Below, one piece after another: positions 1 through 10,190 of a DNA stretch of 43,153 nt. A model generated the notes under the pieces. That model had not been told where the DNA came from, ran no database searches, and saw only the letters and a list, made by a program, of their open reading frames with translations. A program made the position numbers and the translations under genes. Position 1 is the first letter of the stretch. Every line of letters begins with the position of its first letter. This stretch comes from Marilutibacter maris (GTDB lineage: Bacteria > Pseudomonadota > Gammaproteobacteria > Xanthomonadales > Xanthomonadaceae). The stretch is taken from positions 1 to 43,153 of the forward strand of contig NZ_VICD02000278.1 in NCBI RefSeq assembly GCF_006546735.2, given 5' to 3'.

Positions 1-743
1 CCGATGGTCTGGCCGGCCTGCGAACCCGGGCACTTGTCGTCGCAGTTGTTGACGCCGTCGCCGTCGTCGTCCAGGTCCGCGCAGCTCGGGACCGGAGCCG
101 GCGCCGGAGCGACCGGAGCGGACGGCTCCGGACCCAGCGGGATCACCACGCCGACCGAGGCGAGGATGTCGCCGAACCAGTCTTCACCGTCGTTGTTCTC
201 CGGGAACGGGTCGTCGTTGACCAGCTGGGCGCGGGTACCGTCGATGCCGACCGCACGGTAGGCCAGCTCGGCACGCATCTTCACGCGGCCCATGTCGCCC
301 TGGATACCGCCGCCGAGCTTGATCGCCGCCGCACCCTCTTCCTCTTCATACGGAGAGTTCGGGTTCGGGAAGTTGTCGGTCTCGATCTCCTCGCGCTGGT
401 AGCCCAGACCCATCAGCAGGTACGGGTTCCAGTCGCGGCCTTCCTGGATGAAGTGGCGGCGGGCGTCGAACGAGATGCCGTACTGGCTCCAGTTCAGATT
501 CTGGTTCGCGTCCCAGTTCGGGTTCTGGTAGTTCAGCTCGCCGTCGATCGACCAGTTCGGCGTGATGAACTTGCCCAGGCCCAGGCTGACGAACGGCGCA
601 TTGCGCGTCTCGCGGTCGCTGTCCTGGAGGTTGAAACCGGCGGCACCGGTGATGTACCAGCGGTCATCGAAGTCCTGCGCATTGGCCGCCTGGGCAAGTC
701 CCAGACCACCCAGCAGGGCGGCGCAGAGGAGTTTCTTATTCAT
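1..743 (-). CDS. OmpA-family outer-membrane protein, C-terminus beyond window
   Basis: Partial gene; it runs off the left edge. The first 22 residues read as a signal peptide (MNKKLLCAALLGGLGLAQA...) followed by a beta-barrel-like stretch rich in aromatic and Gly residues (WYITGAAGFNL, YLLMGLGYQ). A Pro/Ala linker (about residues 205-220) leads into a Cys-Asp-rich calcium-binding thrombospondin type 3-like repeat (DLDDDGDGVNNCDDKCPGS). This order (barrel, TSP3 linker, OmpA peptidoglycan-binding domain) is typical of OmpF/OmpA-like porins, but the OmpA domain itself would lie outside the window. The ATG at 743 has a good ribosome site (AAGGAGCAACAG). Likely role: structural porin tethering the outer membrane to peptidoglycan. 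Confidence 0.85.
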   Translation of the reverse strand, partial: MNKKLLCAALLGGLGLAQAANAQDFDDRWYITGAAGFNLQDSDRETRNAPFVSLGLGKFITPNWSIDGELNYQNPNWDANQNLNWSQYGISFDARRHFIQEGRDWNPYLLMGLGYQREEIETDNFPNPNSPYEEEEGAAAIKLGGGIQGDMGRVKMRAELAYRAVGIDGTRAQLVNDDPFPENNDGEDWFGDILASVGVVIPLGPEPSAPVAPAPAPVPSCADLDDDGDGVNNCDDKCPGSQAGQTI

Positions 744-1097
744 CTGTTGCTCCTTGGTTCTAAATAAATAGTGGAAACACGCGTCTGCGAGGATCCATAC
801 CGTCTGGACGGTCACCCATGTTCGGACGCCATCGGAGCGCAGGGTAGGCGCGTCATCGTGAAAGCGATGTTAACGCGTATCTAACATTGGCAAGCTCGAA
901 AGCCCGAAACTTAACAGGGGTTCAGACAGCTCTGGCGGCGTGCTCCGGAATCGAGTGGAAGCACCCAAAAGTCATCTCGTGACGCCCGTTCGACATCTTC
1001 TGTGCCGTCGTCCGTAGCGCCCACCATTGCATGGCTGGAACAGCACGATGCCGGCATGACGCTTGGTCGCGCCCGACCGCGGCCGCAAGCTTGCGGC
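744..1097. promoter_or_regulatory. Divergent intergenic region with ATGTTA-N9-TAACAT inverted repeat
   Basis: 354 bases between the ompA-like gene (leftward) and the dioxygenase (rightward). An inverted repeat with 6-bp arms sits at 867-887 (ATGTTA, nine bases, TAACAT) in an AT-rich patch about 125 bp upstream of the ompA-like start. It could be an operator. I could not assign a convincing -35/-10 pair in either direction, and I see no small gene here. Confidence 0.3.
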
Positions 1098-1916
1098 ATG
1101 AACAGTCATCGCCCCGCTCCGCCGTCGCCGCCCACCCGGCCGCTGCCCACGTTGTTCCTGTCGCACGGTTCGCCGTTGCTGGCGGTGCAGGACTCGCCCG
1201 CCGGCCGCTTCCTCGATGGCCTGGCCGACACCTTGCCGCGGCCGTCGGCGATCGTGGTCGCGTCGGCGCACTTCATGTCGATGCAGCCGCTGGTCGGCGG
1301 CGATCCGCGACCGCGCACCGTGCACGACTTCAACGGCTTCCCCGAGCCGCTGTACGCGATCGACTACCCCGCCCGCGGCGAGCCGGCGCTGGCCGAGCGG
1401 ATCACCGGTCTGATCGCCGGTGCCGGATTGCCGGCGCGCCTGCGACCCGCGCATGGACTCGATCATGGCGTCTGGGTGCCGCTGCGGCGGATGTTTCCCG
1501 ATGCCGACATTCCGGTGATACCGCTGTCGGTGATGCCGCATGCCGGCGCCGCCACCCACCTGGCGCTGGGTCGAGCGCTGGCCCCGCTGCGCGAGGAGGG
1601 CGTGCTGACGATCGGCTCCGGCGGCTTCATCCACAATCTCGGCGACCTGGATTTCGCCCGCGTCGATGCGCCGTCGCCGGGGTGGGCGCGTGAGTTCGGC
1701 GACTGGATGCGCGAGCGGCTGCGGGCACGCGACTGGCCGGCGCTGCTGGACTGGCAGTCGCGAGCGCCGCATGCGCAGCGTGCGCATCCGACCGTCGAAC
1801 ATCTGATGCCGTTGTTCGTCGCCCTCGGTGCCGCCGGCCCGTCGCCGACGCCACAGCCCCTGCACGCCTCGCAGGAGTACGGCTCGCTGGCGCTGGACGC
1901 CTACGCGTTTACCTGA
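1098..1916 (+). CDS. Extradiol ring-cleavage dioxygenase family protein (DODA/LigB type, YgiD-like)
   Basis: 272 aa, the usual size of the YgiD/DODA group. Metal and active-site residues expected in this non-haem LigB superfamily are visible: His23 in SHGSP, His58 in SAHF, the HGLDHGVW block (His119, His123), His179 in SGGFIHN, and His230/His235 in the HPTVEHL motif. Characterised relatives open the ring of catechol compounds such as DOPA; the true substrate here is unknown. An in-frame start exists at 1002, but the family begins near MNSHRP (1098). The 3' end overlaps the convergent LysR gene by 16 bp. Whether that regulator controls it is only an inference. Confidence 0.88.
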   Translation: MNSHRPAPPSPPTRPLPTLFLSHGSPLLAVQDSPAGRFLDGLADTLPRPSAIVVASAHFMSMQPLVGGDPRPRTVHDFNGFPEPLYAIDYPARGEPALAERITGLIAGAGLPARLRPAHGLDHGVWVPLRRMFPDADIPVIPLSVMPHAGAATHLALGRALAPLREEGVLTIGSGGFIHNLGDLDFARVDAPSPGWAREFGDWMRERLRARDWPALLDWQSRAPHAQRAHPTVEHLMPLFVALGAAGPSPTPQPLHASQEYGSLALDAYAFT

Positions 1917-2842
1917 CCGTCGGCGCAGACCGGCTCGCGCTCCCACGGCGGCTCGCGACCGAGGCGTTCGAGCAGGAAGTCGACGAAGGCACGGACCCGC
2001 GGCGGCACCAACCGCCGCTGCGGCATCACTGCATGGATGCCGCCGTCGTCGTTGCCGAACTGCGGCATCACCCGGACCAGGCGGCCGGCACACAGGTCCT
2101 CATGCACGTGCCAGGTCGAATGCAGGGCGATGCCGAGACCGGCGACCGCGGCGTCGCGCAGGGCCTCGCCGAAATTGGATTCGAAGCGGCCGCGGACCCG
2201 CACCGCGATCTCGTCGCCGCCCGCGTCCCTCAGCCGCCAGACGTCCTGGCGTCCCTGGCGGCCGACCAGCAGCAGGCAATCGTGCCCGGCCAGCTCGGCC
2301 GGCGTGCGCGGTGTGCCGCGTCGGCGCAGATACTCCGGCGACGCGCACAGCAGGCGGATATTGTCGGTCAGCCTGCGCGCGACCAGCCGCGAGTCCTCGA
2401 GCTGGCCGATCCGGATCGCGAGGTCGAAGCCGGCGCTGACCAGGTCGACGACCTCGTCGGTCAGGTTCAGGCTCAGCGTCACCCGCGGGTGCAGGGCCAT
2501 GAACTCGGCCAGCAACGGCGACAGGTACTGGCGCCCGAACGAGGCCGATGCGGTCACCCGCAGCATGCCGGCGACCTCGGTGCCGCCCTGGCGCAGGCCG
2601 CTGGTCAACGCCTCCAGATCCTCGACCAGGGCGCGCCCGCGCTCGGCAAGCTCCTGCCCCTCCGGGGTCGGATGCAGGCGGCGGGTGGTGCGATGGAGCA
2701 GCCGCACGCCGAGTTCGCGCTCCAACCGCTTCAGGCGTTGGCTGGCGACGGCGACCGACAGGTCCAGGCTGCGCGCGGCGGCGCTGATCGACCCCAGATC
2801 GAGCACCCGCAGGAACAGCTGGATGTCATCGACACGGTCCAT
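1901..2842 (-). CDS. LysR-family transcriptional regulator
   Basis: 313 aa, standard LTTR length. The N-terminal winged helix-turn-helix (about residues 1-60) shows the family pattern: FLRVLDLGSISAAARSLDLS, then VASQRLKRLERELGVRLLHR. The rest is a periplasmic-binding-protein-like effector domain (FDLAIRIGQLEDSRLVARRL is typical). The start MDRVDDIQ at 2842 was chosen because it matches the family N-terminus; the reading frame stays open another 113 codons upstream but into the neighbour's promoter. It is divergent from an MFS exporter with 94 bp between the starts, the classic layout for an LTTR controlling the divergent gene. The effector is unknown. Confidence 0.93.
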   Translation of the reverse strand: MDRVDDIQLFLRVLDLGSISAAARSLDLSVAVASQRLKRLERELGVRLLHRTTRRLHPTPEGQELAERGRALVEDLEALTSGLRQGGTEVAGMLRVTASASFGRQYLSPLLAEFMALHPRVTLSLNLTDEVVDLVSAGFDLAIRIGQLEDSRLVARRLTDNIRLLCASPEYLRRRGTPRTPAELAGHDCLLLVGRQGRQDVWRLRDAGGDEIAVRVRGRFESNFGEALRDAAVAGLGIALHSTWHVHEDLCAGRLVRVMPQFGNDDGGIHAVMPQRRLVPPRVRAFVDFLLERLGREPPWEREPVCADGQVNA

Positions 2843-2936
2843 TATCAACCAATGCTTGAAAGTAATTATCGATAATGGCCATTTCAGAATAATATGCAAC
2901 TCCCTAGGCTGGCGACTCCTTTCCGGATCCGCCGCC
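2843..2936. promoter_or_regulatory. Divergent LysR/MFS control region with palindromic operator candidate
   Basis: This AT-rich 94-bp spacer contrasts sharply with the GC-rich surroundings. It contains the perfect 12-bp palindrome ATTATCGATAAT at 2865-2876, which has the dyad form expected of a LysR binding site. A half-match (ATTATC) recurs at 2841-2846, right at the LysR start codon, which would suit autoregulation. Role inferred from position and symmetry. Confidence 0.55.
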
Positions 2937-4175
2937 ATGCCGACCGCCGCCCCCACCGCCCCTTCCCGCCGCGAACGCATGCCGATCGCGTTGTACGCGC
3001 TGACCGCCGGTTCGTTCGGCATCGGCTGCGCCGAATTCGTGATCATGGGCCTGCTGCTGCAGGTCGCCGCCGACCTGCAGGTCTCGATCGCCGCCGCCGG
3101 CCTGCTGGTGTCGGGGTATGCGCTGGGCGTGTTCGTCGGCGCACCGCTGCTGACCCTGGCCACCCGGCGGATGCCGCGCAAGGCGGTGCTGCTGTCGCTG
3201 ATGGTGATCTACACCGTCGGCAATGCCGCCTGCGCGCTGGCGCCGGACTACGCCAGCCTGATGGCGGCGCGGGTGCTGACCTCGCTGACCCACGGCACCT
3301 TCTTCGGAGTCGGCGCGGTGGTCGCGACCGGACTGGTACCGGCCGAGCGGCGCGCCTCGGCGATATCGATCATGTTCGCCGGGCTGACCCTGGCGACCCT
3401 GCTGGGAATGCCGGCGGGCGCCTGGCTGGGCCTGCAACTGGGCTGGCGCGCGACGTTCTGGGCGATGGTCGCGGTCGGTCTGGTCTCGCTGCTGGTGATC
3501 GCACTGTGGGTACCGCGAAGCCGCGGCGAGTCCGCCACGGTGCCGCTGCGCGAGGAGCTGGCGACGATGGCGCGTCCGCAGGTGTTGATCGGACTGGCAA
3601 TGACCATGCTCGGCTTCGCCGGGGTGTTCACGGTGATCACCTACATCCAACCGATGCTGACCCGGCTGACCGGCATGCCGGAGGCGGCGGTGTCGCCGGT
3701 GCTGCTGGTGTTCGGCGGCGGCATGGTCGTCGGCAACCTGCTCGGCGGACGCTGGGCCGACCGCCGACCGACCCCGGCCCTGCTCGGCAGCCTGCTGGCC
3801 TTGGCGCTGGTGCTGGGTGCGATGAGCTTCGCGCTGCGCTCGCCGACCGCGATGACCGTCTTCGTCGGCCTGCTCGGAGTCGCCGCGTTCGCGACGGTGT
3901 CGCCGCTGCAACTGCGGGTGTTGCGCTTCGCCGAGGGCGCCGGCCAGAACCTCGCCTCAAGCTTCAACATCGCCGCGTTCAATCTCGGCAACGCCACCGG
4001 CGCCTGGCTCGGCGGCGCGGTGATCGAACACGGTCCGGGACTGGCTTCGGTGACCTGGGTCGCCGCCCTGGTGACCCTGGCCGGACTGGCGATGGCGGGC
4101 TGGAGCGTGCGCCTGGAAAGCACCGCGCGCAGCCGCGCCGCGCTCCCCGCCGATTGCGTGCCGGGACGGGCCTGA
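2937..4175 (+). CDS. MFS transporter, DHA1 (AraJ/arabinose-efflux-like) family
   Basis: 412 aa, with the alternating hydrophobic segments of a 12-TM permease. TM1 carries the DHA1 drug-efflux signature (GIGCAEFVIMGLLLQVAADL). A motif-A-like basic loop follows TM2 (ATRRMPRKAVLL) and its counterpart follows TM7 (GGRWADRRPTPALL). Family members export sugars, drugs or metabolites by proton antiport in the inner membrane; the substrate cannot be told here. The start at 2937 is supported by position only: the upstream sequence has a weak ribosome site, and MPIALYALTAG (14 codons later) is an alternative. It probably heads a run with the downstream esterase and oxidoreductase and is likely regulated by the divergent LysR protein. 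Confidence 0.9.
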   Translation: MPTAAPTAPSRRERMPIALYALTAGSFGIGCAEFVIMGLLLQVAADLQVSIAAAGLLVSGYALGVFVGAPLLTLATRRMPRKAVLLSLMVIYTVGNAACALAPDYASLMAARVLTSLTHGTFFGVGAVVATGLVPAERRASAISIMFAGLTLATLLGMPAGAWLGLQLGWRATFWAMVAVGLVSLLVIALWVPRSRGESATVPLREELATMARPQVLIGLAMTMLGFAGVFTVITYIQPMLTRLTGMPEAAVSPVLLVFGGGMVVGNLLGGRWADRRPTPALLGSLLALALVLGAMSFALRSPTAMTVFVGLLGVAAFATVSPLQLRVLRFAEGAGQNLASSFNIAAFNLGNATGAWLGGAVIEHGPGLASVTWVAALVTLAGLAMAGWSVRLESTARSRAALPADCVPGRA

Positions 4176-4241
4176 CAGCGCTTCCCACCACGCCGCCACG
4201 AAACCGCCGCGCACCTTCCCTCGAACGGAGATCGACTCGAC

Positions 4242-5513
4242 ATGTCCAGCCCCACCCCCACCTGGCGCCTGCGCCTGGCCGCTCCCGTCGCCGCCCTGCT
4301 GCTGGCGATCGCCCTGCCGTTGCAGGCAGCCACGCCGGCAACACCGAGCTGGACCGCGACCTGGACCGCCAGTCCACAACCGCGCTGGGACGGCGAGTTC
4401 GCACTGCCGACGAACCTGCCGTTCCAGTTCTGGAACCAGACCGTGCGCCAGGTCGCGCGGGTCAGCATCGGCGGCGAACGCGTGCGCGTGCAGGTGTCGA
4501 ACCGCTACGGCGACCGTCCGCTGCGGATCGGCGCCGCGCATCTGGCCCTGGCCGGCGAAGACGGCGCGATCGTCGCCGGCAGCGACCGCGTGCTGAGCTT
4601 CGGCGGCGAGCGCGAGGTGGTCATCCCGCCCGGCGCGCCGATGCTCAGCGACCCGGTCGACCTCGACGTCGCCGCGCTGTCGCAGGTCGCGGTCAGCCTG
4701 TACCTGCCCGAGCCCACGCCGCCGTCGACCTTCCATTGGGACGCGCGCCAGACCGCTCATGTCGGGGCCGGCGACCAGACCGGTGCGATCTCGATGGAAG
4801 CCGATGCGACCCTCACCACGCGGGTGTTCCTGTCCGCGATCGAGGTCGAGGCCGCTTCCGGCACGCGCAGCGTGGTCGCGTTCGGCGACTCGATCACCGA
4901 CGGCAACATGGCCAGCATCGACGCCAACGCACGCTGGCCGGACGCGCTCGCCGAGCGTCTGGCCGGTGACGGCATCGCCGTGCTCAACGCCGGCATTTCC
5001 GGCGCGCGCGTGCTCAGCGACCGCATGGGCCAGAACGCGCTGGCACGCTTCGAGCACGACGTGCTCGCCCAGCCCGGCGTCGCCAGCGTGATCGTGCTGA
5101 TGGGCATCAACGACATCGGCTGGGATGGCACGCCGCTGGCGGTCGACGACGCCCCCACCGCCGCACCCGCGCTGATCGCAGGCTATCGCCAGCTGATCGC
5201 CCGCGCCCGCGCGCGCGGCGTGCGCATCGTCGGCGCGACCCTGACCCCGTTTGCCGGCGCACTGGATGCGACGCCGATGCGCGGCTATTACAACGTCGAC
5301 AAGGAGCGCATCCGTCAACAGGTCAACGCCTGGATCCGCGACAGCGGCGAGTTCGACGCGGTCGTCGACTTCGACGCCATCGTCCGCGACCCGGCGCAAC
5401 CCTCGCGGATGCGCCCCGCCTACGACTCCGGCGACCACCTGCACCCGGGCGACACCGGCTACCGTGCGATGGCCGATGCGATCGACCTGCAGGCCCTGCT
5501 CGGCGACCGCTGA
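4242..5513 (+). CDS. Secreted SGNH/GDSL-family esterase
   Basis: 423 aa. A cleavable signal peptide spans about residues 1-30 (hydrophobic core LAAPVAALLLAIALPL, then QAATPA). An N-terminal beta-rich part (residues 35-205) precedes the SGNH hydrolase fold. Catalytic blocks are intact: block I GDSITDG with nucleophile Ser217, block III GIND with Asn290, and block V DHLHPG with Asp398 and His401. Oxyanion Gly lies in the NAGISGARV block. Such proteins deacylate polysaccharides or lipids in the periplasm or outside the cell; the substrate is undetermined. It follows the MFS gene by 66 bp on the same strand, so co-transcription is plausible. Confidence 0.92.
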   Translation: MSSPTPTWRLRLAAPVAALLLAIALPLQAATPATPSWTATWTASPQPRWDGEFALPTNLPFQFWNQTVRQVARVSIGGERVRVQVSNRYGDRPLRIGAAHLALAGEDGAIVAGSDRVLSFGGEREVVIPPGAPMLSDPVDLDVAALSQVAVSLYLPEPTPPSTFHWDARQTAHVGAGDQTGAISMEADATLTTRVFLSAIEVEAASGTRSVVAFGDSITDGNMASIDANARWPDALAERLAGDGIAVLNAGISGARVLSDRMGQNALARFEHDVLAQPGVASVIVLMGINDIGWDGTPLAVDDAPTAAPALIAGYRQLIARARARGVRIVGATLTPFAGALDATPMRGYYNVDKERIRQQVNAWIRDSGEFDAVVDFDAIVRDPAQPSRMRPAYDSGDHLHPGDTGYRAMADAIDLQALLGDR

Positions 5514-5613
5514 CCCGCCGGCACGCCCCCCAACCGACACTCCCTATCGCCAGTCCGCCGCGATTCATGCATTCCGCTCGCGGACTGCCGCCGCCACCGA
5601 AGGAACCACCCAT

Positions 5614-6633
5614 ATGAAAGCCATCGCCCTGACCCGCTACCTGCCGATCGACGACCCTCAGTCATTGCAGGATGTCGACCTGCCCGCGCCGCCGGCGCCG
5701 AGCGGCCACGACATCCTGGTGCGGGTGGCCGCGGTGTCGGTCAATCCGGTCGACACCAAGGTCCGTTCGCCGAAGGCCACCGTCGAAGCCAACCCGCGCG
5801 TGCTCGGCTACGACGCCTGCGGCATCGTCGAGGCGGTCGGCGACGCGGTCTCGCGCTTCAAGCCCGGCGACCGCGTCTACTACGCCGGCGACATCGGCCG
5901 TCCCGGCAGCAACGCCGAACTGCAGCTGGTCGACTCGCGCGTGGTCGGCCATGCCCCGCGCTCGCTCGACGACGGCCAGGCGGCGGCGCTGCCGCTGGTC
6001 GCGATCACCGCCTGGGAGCTGCTGTTCCATCGCATGCCCTACGACAGCGAGAAGGGTGGCGAGGGCAAGACCCTGCTGGTGATCGCCGGCGCCGGCGGCG
6101 TCGGTTCGATCGCGATCCAGCTCGCGCGCCGCGCCGGCTTCACCGTGATCGCCACCGCCTCGCGCGAGGACACCGTCGCCTGGTGCGAGGCGATGGGCGC
6201 GCATCACGTGATCAACCATCGCCAACCGCTGGCGCCGCAGCTCAAGGCACTGGGCCTGGAGAGCGTCGACGCGGCGATCAACCTGGCCGACACCGTCGCC
6301 TACTGGGAGGTGCTCGGCGAGCTGCTGGCGCCGCAGGGCCACGTCGGCCTGATCGTCGAGCCCGACGCGCCGCTGAAGATCGGCGACCCCTACAAGCTCA
6401 AGTGCATCGGCATCCACTGGGAGATGATGTTCGCGCGGCCGCTGCTGAAGACCGCGGACATGGACGAGCAGGGCAAGCTGCTCGACCGCGTCGCCGCCCT
6501 GATCGACGCGGGCGAGCTCAAGAGCGTCCAGCGCGACACGCTGTCGCCGATCAATGCCGCCAACCTGCGCGAAGCGCACCGCCGGCTCGAATCGGGCGCG
6601 ACGATCGGCAAGCTGGTCGTGGCCGGTTGGTAG
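5614..6633 (+). CDS. MDR-superfamily oxidoreductase (quinone oxidoreductase / 'zinc-binding alcohol dehydrogenase family')
   Basis: 339 aa. The N-terminal GroES-like domain (about residues 1-125) is followed by a Rossmann domain with the nucleotide motif GAGGVGSIAIQLARR (from residue 159). The diagnostic block GYDACGIVEAVGDAVSRFKPGD is followed by YYAGDIGRPGSNAE, as in the YhdH/zeta-crystallin-like subfamily. The structural and catalytic zinc Cys clusters of true alcohol dehydrogenases are not evident, so an NADPH-dependent quinone or enone reductase is more likely despite the database name. The ATG at 5614 is preceded by AAGGAACCACCCAT, a strong ribosome site. It is the third same-strand gene after the MFS exporter and esterase. 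Confidence 0.9.
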   Translation: MKAIALTRYLPIDDPQSLQDVDLPAPPAPSGHDILVRVAAVSVNPVDTKVRSPKATVEANPRVLGYDACGIVEAVGDAVSRFKPGDRVYYAGDIGRPGSNAELQLVDSRVVGHAPRSLDDGQAAALPLVAITAWELLFHRMPYDSEKGGEGKTLLVIAGAGGVGSIAIQLARRAGFTVIATASREDTVAWCEAMGAHHVINHRQPLAPQLKALGLESVDAAINLADTVAYWEVLGELLAPQGHVGLIVEPDAPLKIGDPYKLKCIGIHWEMMFARPLLKTADMDEQGKLLDRVAALIDAGELKSVQRDTLSPINAANLREAHRRLESGATIGKLVVAGW

Positions 6634-6728
6634 GCCAGTCGTCGCGATGCCGTCGTCGTGATGCCGAGCCCGGGGGCGGACGCACTGCTACATTCCAACC
6701 TCCGGGTACGGCAGCGGGAGACCACGCG

Positions 6729-7103
6729 GTGAACGTCAAGGAGTTTTCCAGTCGGGTGGGCATCAGTCCGCACACCGTCCGCTACTACGAAAAGATCGGG
6801 TTGTTGCGCGATGTCCATCGCCTTGCCAACGGTCACCGCGATTTCTCCGAGAAAGACATCTCCTGGATCGGCTTCGTGCAGAGGCTGAAGGACACCGGGA
6901 TGCCACTGGAGCAGATCCATCGCTACGCCGACCTCAGGGCCGAAGGCGCATCGACCCTGAGGGAGCGGCACGACCTGCTCGAACGACATGCCTCTGCGCT
7001 GGAGCAAAGCCTCGCCGAACAGCAGCGCCACCTGGACCGGCTCCGCGAGAAGATCGCGCTCTATCGGGCGGCGATGGACGGGCGCGAAACGCGCTTGACT
7101 TAG
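6729..7103 (+). CDS. MerR-family transcriptional regulator
   Basis: 124 aa. The N-terminal MerR winged helix is clear: VKEFSSRVGISPHTVRYYEK, then IGLL, with the second wing region NGHRDFSEKDISWIGFV. A long C-terminal coiled coil (about residues 75-118, Leu/Glu/Gln rich) would form the dimer. There is no Cys effector cluster, so metal sensing of the MerR/CueR type is unlikely. The start is GTG at 6729, with GGGAG eight bases upstream. It probably controls the decarboxylase-family gene just downstream. Codon use (TTG, AGG, CGA, many A/T-ending codons; about 81 percent GC at third positions by hand count) is looser than in the flanking genes. Confidence 0.92.
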   Translation: MNVKEFSSRVGISPHTVRYYEKIGLLRDVHRLANGHRDFSEKDISWIGFVQRLKDTGMPLEQIHRYADLRAEGASTLRERHDLLERHASALEQSLAEQQRHLDRLREKIALYRAAMDGRETRLT

Positions 7104-7157
7104 AGCCGACTCGAACCCGCAAGCTCCCGTCGAACACACCGGCAGGAGCATGGACAC

Positions 7158-7700
7158 GTGAAGGAACCGGGCACACCCCCCGACTCTCGGGACAGGCGGC
7201 GCTTGCTGCGCACGGCAGGACTGCTGGGCGCGGTGGCCTGCGGTCAATACGCACCCGCCGGCCGCACTTCAATCCATCGGGAGACAGACATGGGCATCAA
7301 CAGCGTGGGCATCGACAACGACGAGCGCTTCGAGCGAGGCTGGGAGAAGCTACGGGAAATCGACGGCGAAGCGGGCGAGCGGGTCATCGAGTCCCTGAAA
7401 CACATCGCCCCCGACCTTGGCCGCTACACCATCGAATTTCCATTCGGGGACGTCTACAGCCGCCCCGGGCTGGACCTGAGGTCGCGGGAGATCGCCACCG
7501 TTGCCGCGCTGACCGCACTGGGCAACGCAGCGCCGCAACTGAAGGTGCACATCCATGGTGCGCTCAACGTGGGATGCACATCGCAGGAGATCGTCGAGGT
7601 CATCATCCAGATGGCGGTCTACGCGGGTTTCCCGGCCGCCTTGAACGGCGCGACCGCTGCCCGGGAAGTCTTCGCCGAACGCGGACTCATCGAAGCATAG
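7158..7700 (+). CDS. Carboxymuconolactone decarboxylase (CMD)-family protein, possible exported form
   Basis: The body (about residues 45-180) is a typical alpha-helical CMD/PcaC-type domain: [52 protein letters not shown]. There is one Cys in the NVGC turn but no CxxC, so AhpD-type peroxidase chemistry is not supported. Two starts have good ribosome sites. GTG at 7158 (AGGAG nine bases before) gives 180 aa with a twin-arginine-like leader [17 protein letters not shown] that also resembles a lipobox. ATG at 7290 (GGGAG) gives 136 aa, the usual cytosolic length. The gene follows the MerR regulator by 54 bp. Family function ranges from protocatechuate-pathway decarboxylation to thiol antioxidants; the role here is unknown. 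Confidence 0.85.
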   Translation: MKEPGTPPDSRDRRRLLRTAGLLGAVACGQYAPAGRTSIHRETDMGINSVGIDNDERFERGWEKLREIDGEAGERVIESLKHIAPDLGRYTIEFPFGDVYSRPGLDLRSREIATVAALTALGNAAPQLKVHIHGALNVGCTSQEIVEVIIQMAVYAGFPAALNGATAAREVFAERGLIEA

Positions 7701-7866
7701 GCATCCGCTGCGGCGGGAATGTCGGTCCCGGTATCGGCGCAAGTGTCGACCGGCCCCCGGTGCGGCAGGTTTCGTGCCCGGCCCGGAGATCCGTGCAATC
7801 GCCCCCGGCAGGTCCCGGGCGACTCGCGACACAGCCCCTGATCGCCCATGAGCGGATGCCATGCCC

Positions 7867-10043
<2,177 letters not shown>

Positions 10044-10057
10044 GCGCAGCCGGCGAC

Positions 10058-10171
10058 TCCCGGGCTACGCCCGGGAATCCCCAAAGTTTGCTCCGCAAAC
10101 CTTGGGCCCCGCCGTTGCGCTTCCACACCCCCATTCGCGCTACGCGCGAATCGCCCCCTGACTCAGGGGGC
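10058..10171. repeat. Array of four consecutive stem-loops downstream of fadH
   Basis: The four hairpins are as follows. 10058-10076 has 8 bp and loop TAC. 10080-10106 has an 11-bp stem with one mismatch and loop TCC. 10133-10151 has 8 bp (ATTCGCGC/GCGCGAAT) and loop TAC. 10153-10171 has 9 bp around a single base (GCCCCCTGA C TCAGGGGGC). The first three share an apical GCTACGC or GCTCCGC, which suggests related modules rather than chance. No T run follows, and the stretch begins 15 bases after the fadH stop. It looks like a dispersed noncoding repeat or an mRNA 3'-end structure. Confidence 0.7.
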
Positions 10172-10190
10172 TGGGCCACGTGCCTTCATA

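Noticed and set aside
2894-4969. Open frame of 691 codons on the plus strand
   Set aside because: Out-of-frame shadow of the MFS and esterase genes; Arg/Gly/Asp-rich with no motifs, while both real genes have full family signatures.
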